DNA of 64,000 nt, taken from assembly GCF_000260985.4 (NCBI RefSeq), contig NC_017857.3, forward strand, positions 434,001 to 498,000. Reading direction: 5' to 3'. A program made the translations under genes and the position numbers. Source of the DNA: Methylophaga nitratireducenticrescens (GTDB lineage: Bacteria > Pseudomonadota > Gammaproteobacteria > Nitrosococcales > Methylophagaceae). Position 1 is the stretch's first letter, and every line of letters starts with the position of its first letter. Under the pieces are notes generated by a model. That model had not been told where the DNA came from, made no database searches, and saw nothing but the letters and a program-made list of their open reading frames with translations. Shown one piece after another: positions 38,567-47,415 of this stretch.

Positions 38567-39462
38567 TTATTGTTGATTTATCACAAGTGGAAAAACATTA
38601 CCGTGGTGTACACGCTCTGCAACAACTTGATTTGCAGATCCAGCAGGGCGAAATATTAGGCCTTTTCGGTCATAACGGTGCTGGTAAAACGACAACCATT
38701 AAATTGATCTTAGGCCTGATCAAACCTAGCCAGGGTGAAGTACGGGTATTTGATAAAAATCCCGCTGGCAGTCACGCCTATCAGATACGCCGTCAACTCG
38801 GTTTTTTGCAGGAAAATGTCAGTTTTTATCAGCAAATGACTGGATTGGAAGTGCTGAATTATTTTGCAAAATTAAAAGGTTGCACAGCGAGACAGCCCCG
38901 TGATTTGTTGGCACAAGTTGGGCTGGAACAGGCAGCAGATCGCCGAGTAAAAACCTACTCAAAAGGTATGTGTCAGCGTTTAGGGCTTGCACAAGCCTTG
39001 CTGGGTGCACCAAAACTATTATTATTAGATGAACCTACGGTTGGACTGGATCCGCTCGCCACACGCGATTTTTACAGCAGTATTGACGCTTTAAAACAAG
39101 CGGGTAGCACCATTGTGCTATGTTCACACCTGTTGGCTGGAGTTGAGAAGGTCATTGATCGGGCTTTGATTTTAAAACAAGGACGCGCATTGGCTGCCGG
39201 CAGCCTAAGTGAACTACGCCAACAGGCTGATTTACCAGTAAATATTGAACTCCAGGGTCAAGGTCTGCAACTTCCACAAAATCTATTCGCTGACTTTCAT
39301 CGTACTGAAAAGGGGATTGAATGCCAGATCAGTCAGCAACAGAAAATGCATTTATTACCACAACTGCTTTCGCTGCCAGGACTAGAAAACATCGAGATCC
39401 ATATGCCTTCTCTGGATGATGTGTACGCGCATTTTAATCAACCTTCTTCTGGAACCGTCTGA
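38563..39462 (+). CDS. nosF: NosF, ABC transporter ATPase for NosZ maturation
   Basis: A 299-residue cytoplasmic ATPase with Walker A GHNGAGKTT, a signature region YSKGMCQRLGLAQALLG and Walker B LLLLDEPTVGLDPLA. Beyond about residue 220 the C-terminal part is family-specific. It energises NosY and, with NosD, provides the sulfur species or copper handling needed for CuZ. Its start overlaps the nosD stop (ATGA) and its stop overlaps nosY. Confidence 0.95.
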   Translation: MIIVDLSQVEKHYRGVHALQQLDLQIQQGEILGLFGHNGAGKTTTIKLILGLIKPSQGEVRVFDKNPAGSHAYQIRRQLGFLQENVSFYQQMTGLEVLNYFAKLKGCTARQPRDLLAQVGLEQAADRRVKTYSKGMCQRLGLAQALLGAPKLLLLDEPTVGLDPLATRDFYSSIDALKQAGSTIVLCSHLLAGVEKVIDRALILKQGRALAAGSLSELRQQADLPVNIELQGQGLQLPQNLFADFHRTEKGIECQISQQQKMHLLPQLLSLPGLENIEIHMPSLDDVYAHFNQPSSGTV

Positions 39463-40292
39463 TGTCAAACGTATTGTTAACCGTTGCAGGCAAGGAGTTT
39501 CGTGATGGCCTTCGCAATCGCTGGGTGGTATCCATTAGCCTTATTTTTGCCATTCTTGCCACGGGATTGGCTTATTTTGGCTCCGCAGCCTCTGGGCAGG
39601 CCGGATTTTCTTCGCTTTCTGCCACTTTGGTCAGTCTCGCCACCCTTGCAGTGTTTCTTATCCCATTAATTGCTCTCATGCTTGCGTATGACAGTGTCGT
39701 TGGCGAAGATGAACAAGGCACCTTATTATTGTTAATGACTTATCCGATGAAACGCTGGCAGTTTATTGCGGGTAAAATGCTTGGACACGGAATGATCCTG
39801 GCATGTGCCAGCATTACAGGGTTTGGTTTGTCAGCGTTAGTGACAGGACTTTTTTCCGATAACACCTCTTGGTCAGAGTTGTTTGATGCCTATGTTTTTT
39901 TTATTCTTTTTTCGGTCTTGTTGGGATGGATATTTATTGCATTTGCTTATGTTATTAGTGTGACGGTTACTGAAAAATCGAAAGCTGCGGGGCTCGCATT
40001 AATCGTCTGGTTTAGTGTCGTCTTGATGTTTGATTTGATGTTACTGGGGTTGCTGGTGACGACCGAAGGCAATGTCAATGCGGAGATGTTTCCCTATCTA
40101 TTGCTACTCAATCCAACTGATATCTATCGCTTAGCAATTATTCAGTATTTTGCCGACCAACAGCTAAGCGGACTGATGGCCGTGGCACAACAGGCGCAAT
40201 TCACTACCCGCATATTGTTTTGCGGAATGGTGGTTTGGCTGTTGATTCCGTTACTGTATACCTTGTTCAAGTTTAATAAGAGAACATTATGA
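39462..40292 (+). CDS. nosY: NosY, ABC transporter membrane subunit for NosZ maturation
   Basis: A 276-residue membrane protein with about six helices and the ABC-2 permease pattern (GKEFRDGLRNRWVVSISLIF at the start, SVVGEDEQGTLLLLMTYPMKRWQF in the middle). It is the partner of NosF and NosD. It overlaps nosF by one base and nosL by four. Confidence 0.93.
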   Translation: MSNVLLTVAGKEFRDGLRNRWVVSISLIFAILATGLAYFGSAASGQAGFSSLSATLVSLATLAVFLIPLIALMLAYDSVVGEDEQGTLLLLMTYPMKRWQFIAGKMLGHGMILACASITGFGLSALVTGLFSDNTSWSELFDAYVFFILFSVLLGWIFIAFAYVISVTVTEKSKAAGLALIVWFSVVLMFDLMLLGLLVTTEGNVNAEMFPYLLLLNPTDIYRLAIIQYFADQQLSGLMAVAQQAQFTTRILFCGMVVWLLIPLLYTLFKFNKRTL

Positions 40293-40801
40293 CGCTAAGC
40301 AAAAAAATACGACCGTTAATGGTGGCGATAGTTTTGATTATCACTGCCTGTGGTGAATCACCTTCAGAACTTACATTGGTTCAGCACGCTGTCAAAGTCG
40401 AAAGCGGTGATGAGTGTCATCAATGTGGCATGATTATCAAGCACTTCCCTGGACCAAAAGGACAGTTGTATCAGCGCGGCACTGAGCAAGTGCTGAAGTT
40501 TTGCTCTACTCGCGATATGTTTGCCTATTTACTGGATCCGGAACATCAGCACGCCATACAAACAGTATATGTTCATGATATGGCTCAAACATCATGGGAT
40601 GCCCCAGATGATGAGTTCTATATTGATGCCCGCCAAGCGTGGTTTGTTATTGGTCATCGTCAACAAGGGGCAATGGGGCCGACCTTGGCCAGTTTTGCGG
40701 AAAAAGAAATTGCCAACAGGTTTGCTAAAGAATACGGCGGCACAGTGCTGGCTTTCGAGGCGATAACACAAGCAAAAATATCTGGTCGAGAGACCAAATA
40801 G
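40289..40801 (+). CDS. nosL: NosL, copper-binding lipoprotein chaperone
   Basis: A 170-residue lipoprotein. The lipobox IITAC puts the lipid on Cys21. The copper motif CHQCGMII follows about residue 44, with the family pattern of FCSTRDMFAYLLDPEHQ. NosL carries Cu(I) to apo-NosZ in known systems. It ends the nosRZDFYL operon; no nosX/apbE flavin transferase gene is present in the window, so NosR flavinylation must depend on a gene elsewhere. Confidence 0.92.
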   Translation: MTLSKKIRPLMVAIVLIITACGESPSELTLVQHAVKVESGDECHQCGMIIKHFPGPKGQLYQRGTEQVLKFCSTRDMFAYLLDPEHQHAIQTVYVHDMAQTSWDAPDDEFYIDARQAWFVIGHRQQGAMGPTLASFAEKEIANRFAKEYGGTVLAFEAITQAKISGRETK

Positions 40802-41412
40802 AGAAAAAATGAAGAAAGTGTAAGAACAGATTAACGCTCTTTCCACAGGGGATTAAATTAATAACAGTTGATGTTCTGTTTTTTTAGCCTATATCGGGAT
40901 TGTTTATCTTTCATATCCTCCAACGCTGCTGACGGCTATTTTTGTGTTTGATGAGGCGCTAAGCAGGAAGTTTAGCCTTCAGTCTGGAACTCGTTTGAAC
41001 GATTTATAAATACAGAGATGTGTTTCATCAACGCAGTGGGTTGCGAAAACAGTCTCAACTTTACAGGATGTGATTGAAACCCAACCAAATCAGCAAACAG
41101 AGAGAAAAGATGGCGAGCTGTCTTAGGGGTTCTCTATCCATGGGGCTTATGCCTGAAAATATTTAGTTGCAGACTGCAAAGGCTATTTACTGACGTTTTT
41201 GTAATCATTCTAAACAAGTTAATACCTTAACCACATGGAACCCCAGTAAAAAACCTCGATAGCACTGAGAGCAACCCTTGGAATGGTTTGTAGACCGACC
41301 AATATGAACAATAATTGACATTTTTTTGCTCTTGCTCAGAGTCTGATGTTTCTTTTATATGGTGTACTCGAACTGACCTAAGTACATCATCCAGCTTAAG
41401 TTTTGCCAAAAC
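40802..41412. other. Intergenic region between nosL and the nrd promoter
   Basis: No gene is supported. A minus-strand frame at 41227-41463 overlaps the FNR and NrdR sites and is not called. No strong terminator for the nos operon is visible; the sequence just after nosL is purine-rich. Confidence 0.4.
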
Positions 41413-41426
41413 TTGATCCAGATCAA
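41413..41426 (+). promoter_or_regulatory. Perfect FNR box upstream of nrdD
   Basis: TTGATCCAGATCAA, the same 14 bases as the box before pqqA. It ends two bases before the first NrdR box and 188 bases before the nrdD start, so activation by anoxia and repression by NrdR would meet on adjoining DNA. Confidence 0.85.
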
Positions 41427-41428
41427 TT

Positions 41429-41444
41429 ACACAACATGTTGTGC
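41429..41444. promoter_or_regulatory. NrdR box 1
   Basis: ACACAACATGTTGTGC contains the perfect 14-base palindrome CACAACATGTTGTG and fits the NrdR consensus acaCwaTATawGtgt apart from its centre. It lies one helical phase (31 bases) from box 2, the normal NrdR spacing. Confidence 0.8.
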
Positions 41445-41458
41445 TTTTATTTTTAATA

Positions 41459-41476
41459 AACACAATATATTGTGTT
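41459..41476. promoter_or_regulatory. NrdR box 2
   Basis: AACACAATATATTGTGTT is an 18-base perfect palindrome and an almost exact NrdR consensus. The pair of boxes identifies nrdD as a NrdR target; nrdR itself is not in the window. Confidence 0.85.
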
Positions 41477-41614
41477 TTATGTCTTTTTGATTAACCGAGT
41501 GTGCTGCGTTAAATAAAGACTAAAGAGGTAGAAATGAGATGACATCTTGTCGCTGTTCGGTGCTGAGTTGCTGACGTTTCTCAACAGAGAAAATGAATTA
41601 GGAAGGGGATAAAA

Positions 41615-43663
41615 ATGTACACAGACATAGCCACTGCCACAGACGAGTTATCGGTAGGCAAACTGCCTGACATGGTGATCAAGCGTGACGGCAGACAGGC
41701 CCGGTTTGATGCTGAAAAAATCCTTTCGGCGATTCATCATGCAGGAATGGCCACTGAAGAATTTTCTATAGAAGAAGCGCGCCAGTTAACTCTGCAGGTA
41801 TTAAAAGTGCTGCATCATCGTTACGCAGAAAGCTTGCCCGAGATAGAGCAAATTCAGGACGTGGTTGAACAGGTTTTGATTTCTTCTGATTATTTCCGTA
41901 CCGCACGTGCTTATATTGTTTACCGAGAACAGCACGGTAAATTACGGCATGATCAAACCACGATAATCAACGTCGAAACCTCAATGAATGAATACCTGCA
42001 GCAACTCGACTGGCGGGTCAATGCCAATGCCAACCAGGGTTATTCTCTGGGCGGTTTGATTTTGAACACTGCAGGCAAAGTTACTGCTAACTACTGGCTC
42101 AATCATGTTTATCCTGCGGAGGCAGGTTTAGCACACCGTGAAGGCGATCTTCATATTCATGATCTTGATATGTTGGCGGGTTATTGCGCCGGCTGGTCTT
42201 TGCGTAACTTGTTAACGGAAGGCTTCAATGGGGTGCCTGGCAAGGTTGAAGCCGGACCGCCTAAGCGTTTTTCCAGTGCCTTGGGCCAAATGGTTAACTT
42301 TCTTGGAGCACTGCAGAATGAATGGGCCGGAGCTCAGGCGTTCAGCTCATTTGATACTTATCTGGCGCCTTATGTTCGCAATGAAAATTTAACCTATGAT
42401 GTGGTGCGTCAAGGGATACAAGAATTTATCTATAACCTTAACGTACCTTCACGTTGGGGAACGCAAACACCTTTTACTAACCTGACTTTTGACTGGGTGT
42501 GTCCCGAAGATCTGCGGGAGCAGATTCCGGTAATTGCTGGTAAAGAAATGCCATTTTTTTATGGTGATCTGCAGACAGAAATGGACATGATTAATCAGGC
42601 TTATATTGAGGTCATGATTGCCGGTGATGAAAAAGGACGTGTTTTCACCTTCCCTATTCCTACATATAACATTACAAAAGACTTTCCCTGGGAAAGTGAT
42701 AACGCTGAACGGTTATTTGATATGACCGCCAAATACGGCTTACCTTATTTTCAGAATTTTATTAATTCCGATATGGAACCGGGCCAGGTTCGCTCAATGT
42801 GTTGCCGACTGCAACTGGATCTAAGAGAGTTGTTAAAACGAGGTAATGGTTTATTCGGTTCTGCTGAACAAACAGGGTCTATTGGTGTGGTTACAATCAA
42901 TTGTGCTCGGCTTGGCTACCTTTACAAAAATGATGAACCAGCCTTAATTAAGAGCCTTGACCGGCTGATGGAGCTGGCCAAGAACAGTCTGGAAGTCAAA
43001 CGCAAGATGATTCAGCGCTATATGGATGGTGGCCTATATCCTTATACCAAACGTTATCTGGGAACCTTGAGAAATCATTTTTCCACTATTGGAGTGAACG
43101 GAATTAACGAGATGATCCGTAACTTCAGTGATGATGCCCATGATGTCAGCGATGAGTGGGGCCAGCAATTTGCATTAAGACTACTCACGCATGTTCGAGA
43201 AAAATTGATTGTTTTTCAGGATGAAACCGGGCATATGTATAACCTTGAAGCCACTCCTGCCGAGGGTACGACCTATCGTTTTGCCAAAGAAGATCGCAAG
43301 CGTTTTGCAGATATTATTCAAGCCGGTACTGAAGCTGCACCTTATTACACCAACTCATCACAGCTGCCAGTGGGGCTGACAGATGATCCCTTTGAAGCTT
43401 TATCGCTGCAGGATGAGCTGCAGACACAATATACAGGCGGTACGGTTCTTCACCTTTATATGAATGAACGGATCTCGGATTCACTCGCCTGTAGCACATT
43501 GGTCCGACGTGTGCTGGAACGTTTCCGACTTCCTTATATCACGATTACGCCGACATTCTCCATTTGTCCCAAGCATGGTTATCTTGCTGGGGAACACGAG
43601 TTTTGTCCGCATTGTGATCAGGAACTACTCGCGGAAAAACACAACGAACAAGTTGTGGCTTAA
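41615..43663 (+). CDS. nrdD: NrdD, class III ribonucleotide reductase large part, lacking the glycyl-radical end
   Basis: A 682-residue anaerobic ribonucleoside-triphosphate reductase. An N-terminal ATP-cone (about residues 20-110, VIKRDGRQARFDAEKILSAI) controls activity. The barrel body includes HREGDLHIHDLDMLAGYCAGWSL and a C-terminal zinc site CPKH...CPHC. The protein stops 19 residues after the CPHC start, before the glycyl-radical segment that normally ends NrdD. That segment is encoded by the next gene (43689-43859), which has its own ribosome-binding site. AGGAAGGGG precedes the ATG. Confidence 0.93.
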   Translation: MYTDIATATDELSVGKLPDMVIKRDGRQARFDAEKILSAIHHAGMATEEFSIEEARQLTLQVLKVLHHRYAESLPEIEQIQDVVEQVLISSDYFRTARAYIVYREQHGKLRHDQTTIINVETSMNEYLQQLDWRVNANANQGYSLGGLILNTAGKVTANYWLNHVYPAEAGLAHREGDLHIHDLDMLAGYCAGWSLRNLLTEGFNGVPGKVEAGPPKRFSSALGQMVNFLGALQNEWAGAQAFSSFDTYLAPYVRNENLTYDVVRQGIQEFIYNLNVPSRWGTQTPFTNLTFDWVCPEDLREQIPVIAGKEMPFFYGDLQTEMDMINQAYIEVMIAGDEKGRVFTFPIPTYNITKDFPWESDNAERLFDMTAKYGLPYFQNFINSDMEPGQVRSMCCRLQLDLRELLKRGNGLFGSAEQTGSIGVVTINCARLGYLYKNDEPALIKSLDRLMELAKNSLEVKRKMIQRYMDGGLYPYTKRYLGTLRNHFSTIGVNGINEMIRNFSDDAHDVSDEWGQQFALRLLTHVREKLIVFQDETGHMYNLEATPAEGTTYRFAKEDRKRFADIIQAGTEAAPYYTNSSQLPVGLTDDPFEALSLQDELQTQYTGGTVLHLYMNERISDSLACSTLVRRVLERFRLPYITITPTFSICPKHGYLAGEHEFCPHCDQELLAEKHNEQVVA

Positions 43664-43688
43664 TCATTTATCAACAAGGAGTAATGAC

Positions 43689-43859
43689 ATGACAACTAAC
43701 AATCTTATGACAATAGAGCTGCGTGAAGAAGAACGTCAACGCTGTGAAATCTGGACCCGGGTAATGGGATATCATCGTCCGTTGACGTCATTCAACCCAG
43801 GCAAACAAAGCGAGCATGCAGAACGTCGGCATTTCATTGAATCTTCGGCCAATAGCTGA
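43689..43859 (+). CDS. Separate glycyl-radical domain of class III ribonucleotide reductase
   Basis: A 56-residue protein containing RCEIWTRVMGYHRPL, whose RVMGY has the Gly that would carry the radical, then FNPGKQSEHAERRHF, as at the C-terminus of many single-chain NrdDs. An AAGGAG site (43676-43681) and a separate ATG show that it is an independent gene: the nrdD stop lies 25 bases upstream and the two are not the result of a single-base shift. NrdG, encoded 21 bases downstream, would install the radical. It recalls the spare-part role of YfiD/GrcA for pyruvate formate-lyase. Confidence 0.85.
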   Translation: MTTNNLMTIELREEERQRCEIWTRVMGYHRPLTSFNPGKQSEHAERRHFIESSANS

Positions 43860-43880
43860 TTGTAAAGGAGACGCCATTTA

Positions 43881-44561
43881 ATGGGACTAAAGATTGGTGG
43901 GCTGACTTCGTTTACGACCATCGATTTTCCAGGCCATTTGGCTGCAGTCGTTTTTTTTCAAGGCTGTGCTTGGCGTTGTCCCTATTGCCATAATCCGCAC
44001 CTGCTTGAGGTTGATAAGCAAGGTGATGATTGGGAGAAGTTGCGAGCATTTTTGCAACCAAGACGGGGGTTTCTTGACGGGGTTGTTCTGAGCGGTGGTG
44101 AACCGCTACTGCAAACCGGATTAGCAGATGCCATTAACGGCATCAAAGCTATGGGGTTTAAAGTGGCACTTCATACCGCCGGAGCCAACCCTCAAAGGCT
44201 TGAAAAATACCTGTCAATGCTTGACTGGGTTGGCCTGGATATCAAAACGACCTTTACAGAGTATTCCCAAATTACCGGAATAAAAGGAAGTGGTGAACAA
44301 GTTCAGCAAAGTCTAAAGTCGATTCTGGCCAGTGGTATTGCCTATGAAGTGCGAACTACGGTTGATCCGAATTTCTTTACCCACAAAACAGTTATTGAGT
44401 TGGCTGAGAGCCTGGCAGCAGAAGGTGTTACGCACTATGCTTTGCAGGAATGCAGACCAGTTGCAGGCTATCAGATGCAAAAAGCATCTTTATTTCATGA
44501 CGGTTCACTGGCAGCACAACTTGAAAAGATGTTTTCCCATTTTACGTTACGCTATGGCTAA
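43881..44561 (+). CDS. nrdG: NrdG, radical-SAM activase of anaerobic ribonucleotide reductase
   Basis: A 226-residue activase with CAWRCPYCHNPHL (CxxxCxxC cluster motif) and VVLSGGEPLLQ. It uses SAM and an iron-sulfur cluster to make the glycyl radical. An AAAGGAG site precedes the ATG. The third gene of nrdD - glycyl-radical domain - nrdG. Confidence 0.93.
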   Translation: MGLKIGGLTSFTTIDFPGHLAAVVFFQGCAWRCPYCHNPHLLEVDKQGDDWEKLRAFLQPRRGFLDGVVLSGGEPLLQTGLADAINGIKAMGFKVALHTAGANPQRLEKYLSMLDWVGLDIKTTFTEYSQITGIKGSGEQVQQSLKSILASGIAYEVRTTVDPNFFTHKTVIELAESLAAEGVTHYALQECRPVAGYQMQKASLFHDGSLAAQLEKMFSHFTLRYG

Positions 44562-44710
44562 TATTGAATGATGTAATTATCTGATTTTTATATTAAAATG
44601 TTTCGCTGTAGTTTTTTCAGTAACGACGTGATCAGCACAGAAATTATTAGAAAAGAAGCTTATTTTTGTTCCGGCCGGTGACGGTACGGTTATTTTTCGG
44701 AGGTTTGACA

Positions 44711-45598
44711 GTGGCACAAAAGACCACATCTTTTTCAGTAAAAACAGGATTGGCCGAAATGCTTAGAGGTGGCGTGATTATGGATGTCACCAATCCACAA
44801 CAGGCAAAGATTGCCGAAGATGCCGGAGCTGTTGCGGTCATGGCTCTGGAAAGAATCCCTTCTGACATCAGAAAGGATGGTGGCATTGCGCGGATGAGTG
44901 ATCCGGAGATGATTCGGGAAATTCAGGAAACTGTCACCATTCCAGTGATGGCAAAATGTCGGATTGGTCATTTTGTTGAAGCCCAGATATTACAGGCGCT
45001 GGAAATTGATTTTATTGATGAAAGTGAAGTACTGACACCCGCAGATGAAACCAATCATATTTGGAAGCATGAATTTAATGTACCTTTTGTGTGTGGTTGT
45101 CGGAACCTGGGTGAAGCGTTACGGCGTATCGGTGAAGGGGCTGCTATGATCCGTACCAAAGGTGAAGCTGGCAGTGGCAACATTGTCGAAGCCGTTCGTC
45201 ATATGCGTCAGATTCAAAACGACATGAAAAACCTCATGGGGTTACGAACCGAGGAATTAATGGCACAAGCTAAAATATTGGGCGCACCTTTCGATTTGGT
45301 TCGTCTGGTAGCTGAAACTGGGAAATTACCCGTACCTAACTTTGCCGCAGGTGGAGTTGCTACTCCTGCTGATGCTGCTCTTATGATGCAATTAGGGGCC
45401 GAGACAGTGTTTGTCGGATCGGGTATTTTCATGAGTGAAGACCCACAACGACGTGCCAAAGCCATTGTGGAGGCCGTAACCTATTTCGAAGATGCACAAA
45501 AGCTGGCTGAAATATCGGCTGGTTTAAAAAGTGCCATGAAAGGCCTTGATATTGCAGAAATACCAGCTGAGCAAAGGTTACAGGAGCGGGGTTGGTAA
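44711..45598 (+). CDS. pdxS: PdxS, pyridoxal 5'-phosphate synthase lyase subunit
   Basis: A 295-residue TIM-barrel enzyme that makes PLP from ribose 5-phosphate, glyceraldehyde 3-phosphate and ammonia. The GTG at 44711 is chosen for GGAGG seven bases upstream and for length. Key lysines are in [12 protein letters not shown] and [23 protein letters not shown] starts the barrel. PdxST does not need O2, unlike the PdxH oxidase step of the pathway common in gammaproteobacteria. It abuts pdxT. Confidence 0.95.
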   Translation: MAQKTTSFSVKTGLAEMLRGGVIMDVTNPQQAKIAEDAGAVAVMALERIPSDIRKDGGIARMSDPEMIREIQETVTIPVMAKCRIGHFVEAQILQALEIDFIDESEVLTPADETNHIWKHEFNVPFVCGCRNLGEALRRIGEGAAMIRTKGEAGSGNIVEAVRHMRQIQNDMKNLMGLRTEELMAQAKILGAPFDLVRLVAETGKLPVPNFAAGGVATPADAALMMQLGAETVFVGSGIFMSEDPQRRAKAIVEAVTYFEDAQKLAEISAGLKSAMKGLDIAEIPAEQRLQERGW

Positions 45599-46165
45599 GT
45601 GAAAATCGGTCTGCTGGCATTACAGGGTGATTATGAAAAACATAGTCAGATTTTATCCCGCCTGGATCTGCAAACTGTTCTGGTTCGTTACCCACAACAA
45701 TTGAACGATGTGGCAGGACTGGTTATTCCTGGTGGAGAGTCGACGACTATGAGCAAACTGATCAATGCGAATGGATTCTGCCAGCCGTTGGTTTCATTCG
45801 CACAGCAATTTCCGATATTGGGCACCTGTGCTGGTTTGATAATGATGGGCAGGCTGCAACAGCCTGACCCACGTATTGAGACATTAGACCTGATAGATGT
45901 TACGGTAACGCGTAATGCTTATGGACGACAATTGGCCTCTTTTGTTGATGATTTGACGGTGGAGGTGGCGGATCACCAGCAAACCGTTCCTGGTTGCTTT
46001 ATCCGGGCGCCCAAGATTAATACCATTGGGTCCAATGTTGAAGTGCTGGCACGATACAACAATGACCCCGTTGCTGTTCGTCAAGATCGCCATATCGGCC
46101 TGACGTTTCATCCAGAACTAAATAATGTCACTCTATTTCATCAATTAGCTTTTCGTGGCGGCTGA
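45599..46165 (+). CDS. pdxT: PdxT, glutaminase subunit of PLP synthase
   Basis: A 188-residue glutamine amidotransferase. The GGESTTM oxyanion motif, nucleophile Cys in GTCAGL and HPE of the triad (FHPELNN) are intact. It supplies ammonia to PdxS. The GTG start follows the pdxS stop directly, with no space between the genes. Confidence 0.94.
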   Translation: MKIGLLALQGDYEKHSQILSRLDLQTVLVRYPQQLNDVAGLVIPGGESTTMSKLINANGFCQPLVSFAQQFPILGTCAGLIMMGRLQQPDPRIETLDLIDVTVTRNAYGRQLASFVDDLTVEVADHQQTVPGCFIRAPKINTIGSNVEVLARYNNDPVAVRQDRHIGLTFHPELNNVTLFHQLAFRGG

Positions 46166-46183
46166 AATGAATGGTAGTAAGTT

Positions 46184-46720
46184 ATGACGATAAAAAAAGC
46201 AAAAATCGGTATTGTGACGGTCAGTGATCGGGCTAGCAAAGGTGTTTATGATGATCTTTCCGGGCAGGTCATTATGGCGACATTGGATGAATTTCTGACA
46301 TCACCCTGGCAACCGGTTTATGAAGTGATTCCAGATGAAAAAGACGTGATTTGTGCAACGCTGATTAAAATGGCTGATGAATTGGGTTGTTGTCTGATCG
46401 TGACGACTGGCGGTACCGGACCTGCAAAACGTGATGTTACGCCAGAGGCGACCGAAGCCGTATGCGATCGCATGATGCCCGGATTTGGTGAATTAATGCG
46501 GGCTGAATCGTTGAAGTTTGTTGCTACTGCCATTTTATCCCGCCAGACAGCGGGGTTAAGAGGATCAAGTCTTATCGTCAACCTTCCCGGTAAACCGAAA
46601 GCAATCCGAGAATGCCTTGATGCTGTTTTTCCAGCAGTACCTTACTGTATCGATCTGATGGAAGGGCCCTACCTAGAATGTGACGAAACAGTTATTAAAC
46701 CATTTCGACCCAAAAACTAG
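46184..46720 (+). CDS. mog: Mog, molybdopterin adenylyltransferase
   Basis: A 178-residue MoaB/Mog-family protein that activates molybdopterin with ATP before molybdate insertion. The substrate loop TTGGTGPAKRDVTPEAT and the SDRASKGVYDDLSG start fit Mog better than MoaB. It provides cofactor for NarG1 and NarG2. It follows pdxT after 18 bases and may be co-transcribed. Confidence 0.9.
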   Translation: MTIKKAKIGIVTVSDRASKGVYDDLSGQVIMATLDEFLTSPWQPVYEVIPDEKDVICATLIKMADELGCCLIVTTGGTGPAKRDVTPEATEAVCDRMMPGFGELMRAESLKFVATAILSRQTAGLRGSSLIVNLPGKPKAIRECLDAVFPAVPYCIDLMEGPYLECDETVIKPFRPKN

Positions 46721-46741
46721 GAGTCTGTTGCTTCTAAAAAA

Positions 46742-47257
46742 CTACTGTGGAAAAGCCTCAACAACGTCAGCCATCAAAGTTAGCGCATGATTAAAAATGG
46801 ATGGTAATTCATCCATATCAACACTATCAATTAAATTCTTAATCTGTAGACCCAATTCGGTATTGCCCTCAATAGACAAGCGTCGTTGAAAAAACAGTGT
46901 GTCCGGGTCTTCACGGCGACCAGCTAACAACAGAAAATCTTTACTGTTGCCGGAAAAAGTAGTGTCAGCACGGTCGCTGCCAGAACTGAATGATAAACGA
47001 TTTTGCTTTAACGTCACCTGCCAATCATAAGCCAGATCTTTTATTTGTATTCGTAACAGCGTATTTTCCAGAAAGCTTAACTCACCTTCGAGCAGCTGTT
47101 GTTTGAATATAACATTGGACACTTTTTCCACAACGATGAACTGTGCGGCTTGCGGCAACAGTCTAAACGGTATCCGCCAGGGCAGGTATTGAATGCCAGG
47201 CAATAAAGCCAATTTTTCCGGTATGGATGAAACAAGTTTTGTTGGCATCGAAACCAT
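46742..47257 (-). CDS. ubiT: UbiT, SCP2-domain protein of O2-independent ubiquinone synthesis
   Basis: A 171-residue protein with one SCP2 (sterol-carrier) domain, here about residues 35-130. The ATG at 47257 follows AGGAA; a longer frame to 47365 starts in the promoter region. UbiT acts with UbiU and UbiV to hydroxylate ubiquinone precursors without O2. The gene is divergent from ubiUV, the same layout as in E. coli. It converges with mog. Confidence 0.88.
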   Translation of the reverse strand: MVSMPTKLVSSIPEKLALLPGIQYLPWRIPFRLLPQAAQFIVVEKVSNVIFKQQLLEGELSFLENTLLRIQIKDLAYDWQVTLKQNRLSFSSGSDRADTTFSGNSKDFLLLAGRREDPDTLFFQRRLSIEGNTELGLQIKNLIDSVDMDELPSIFNHALTLMADVVEAFPQ

Positions 47258-47329
47258 AGTCAGTTGTTCCTGAAGAGCCTGATATGTAAATGAAATGACT
47301 ATGATGATGGTTTTACGAGGTAAATAACC

Positions 47330-47343
47330 ATGACCTAGATCAA
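47330..47343. promoter_or_regulatory. Degenerate FNR-like box between ubiT and ubiU
   Basis: ATGAC-CTAG-ATCAA (minus strand TTGAT-CTAG-GTCAT) matches one FNR half perfectly and three of five in the other. It is equidistant (about 73 bases) from the ubiT and ubiU starts and could serve both. E. coli ubiUVT is also under Fnr. Confidence 0.55.
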
Positions 47344-47415
47344 TAGATGGGCAACTAGCCATCATTTACGCATTAGAAACTTATATTATGTTGTTACAAA
47401 AATATGGAGGAAAAA

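Noticed and set aside
41227-41463. 78-codon minus-strand frame before nrdD
   Set aside because: It overlaps the FNR and NrdR sites and its first codons are made of the operator palindromes.
43464-43688. Possible frameshift joining nrdD to the glycyl-radical domain
   Set aside because: The nrdD stop is followed by an AAGGAG site and a new ATG, and the upstream part of the second frame has no NrdD-like sequence, so two genes are more likely.
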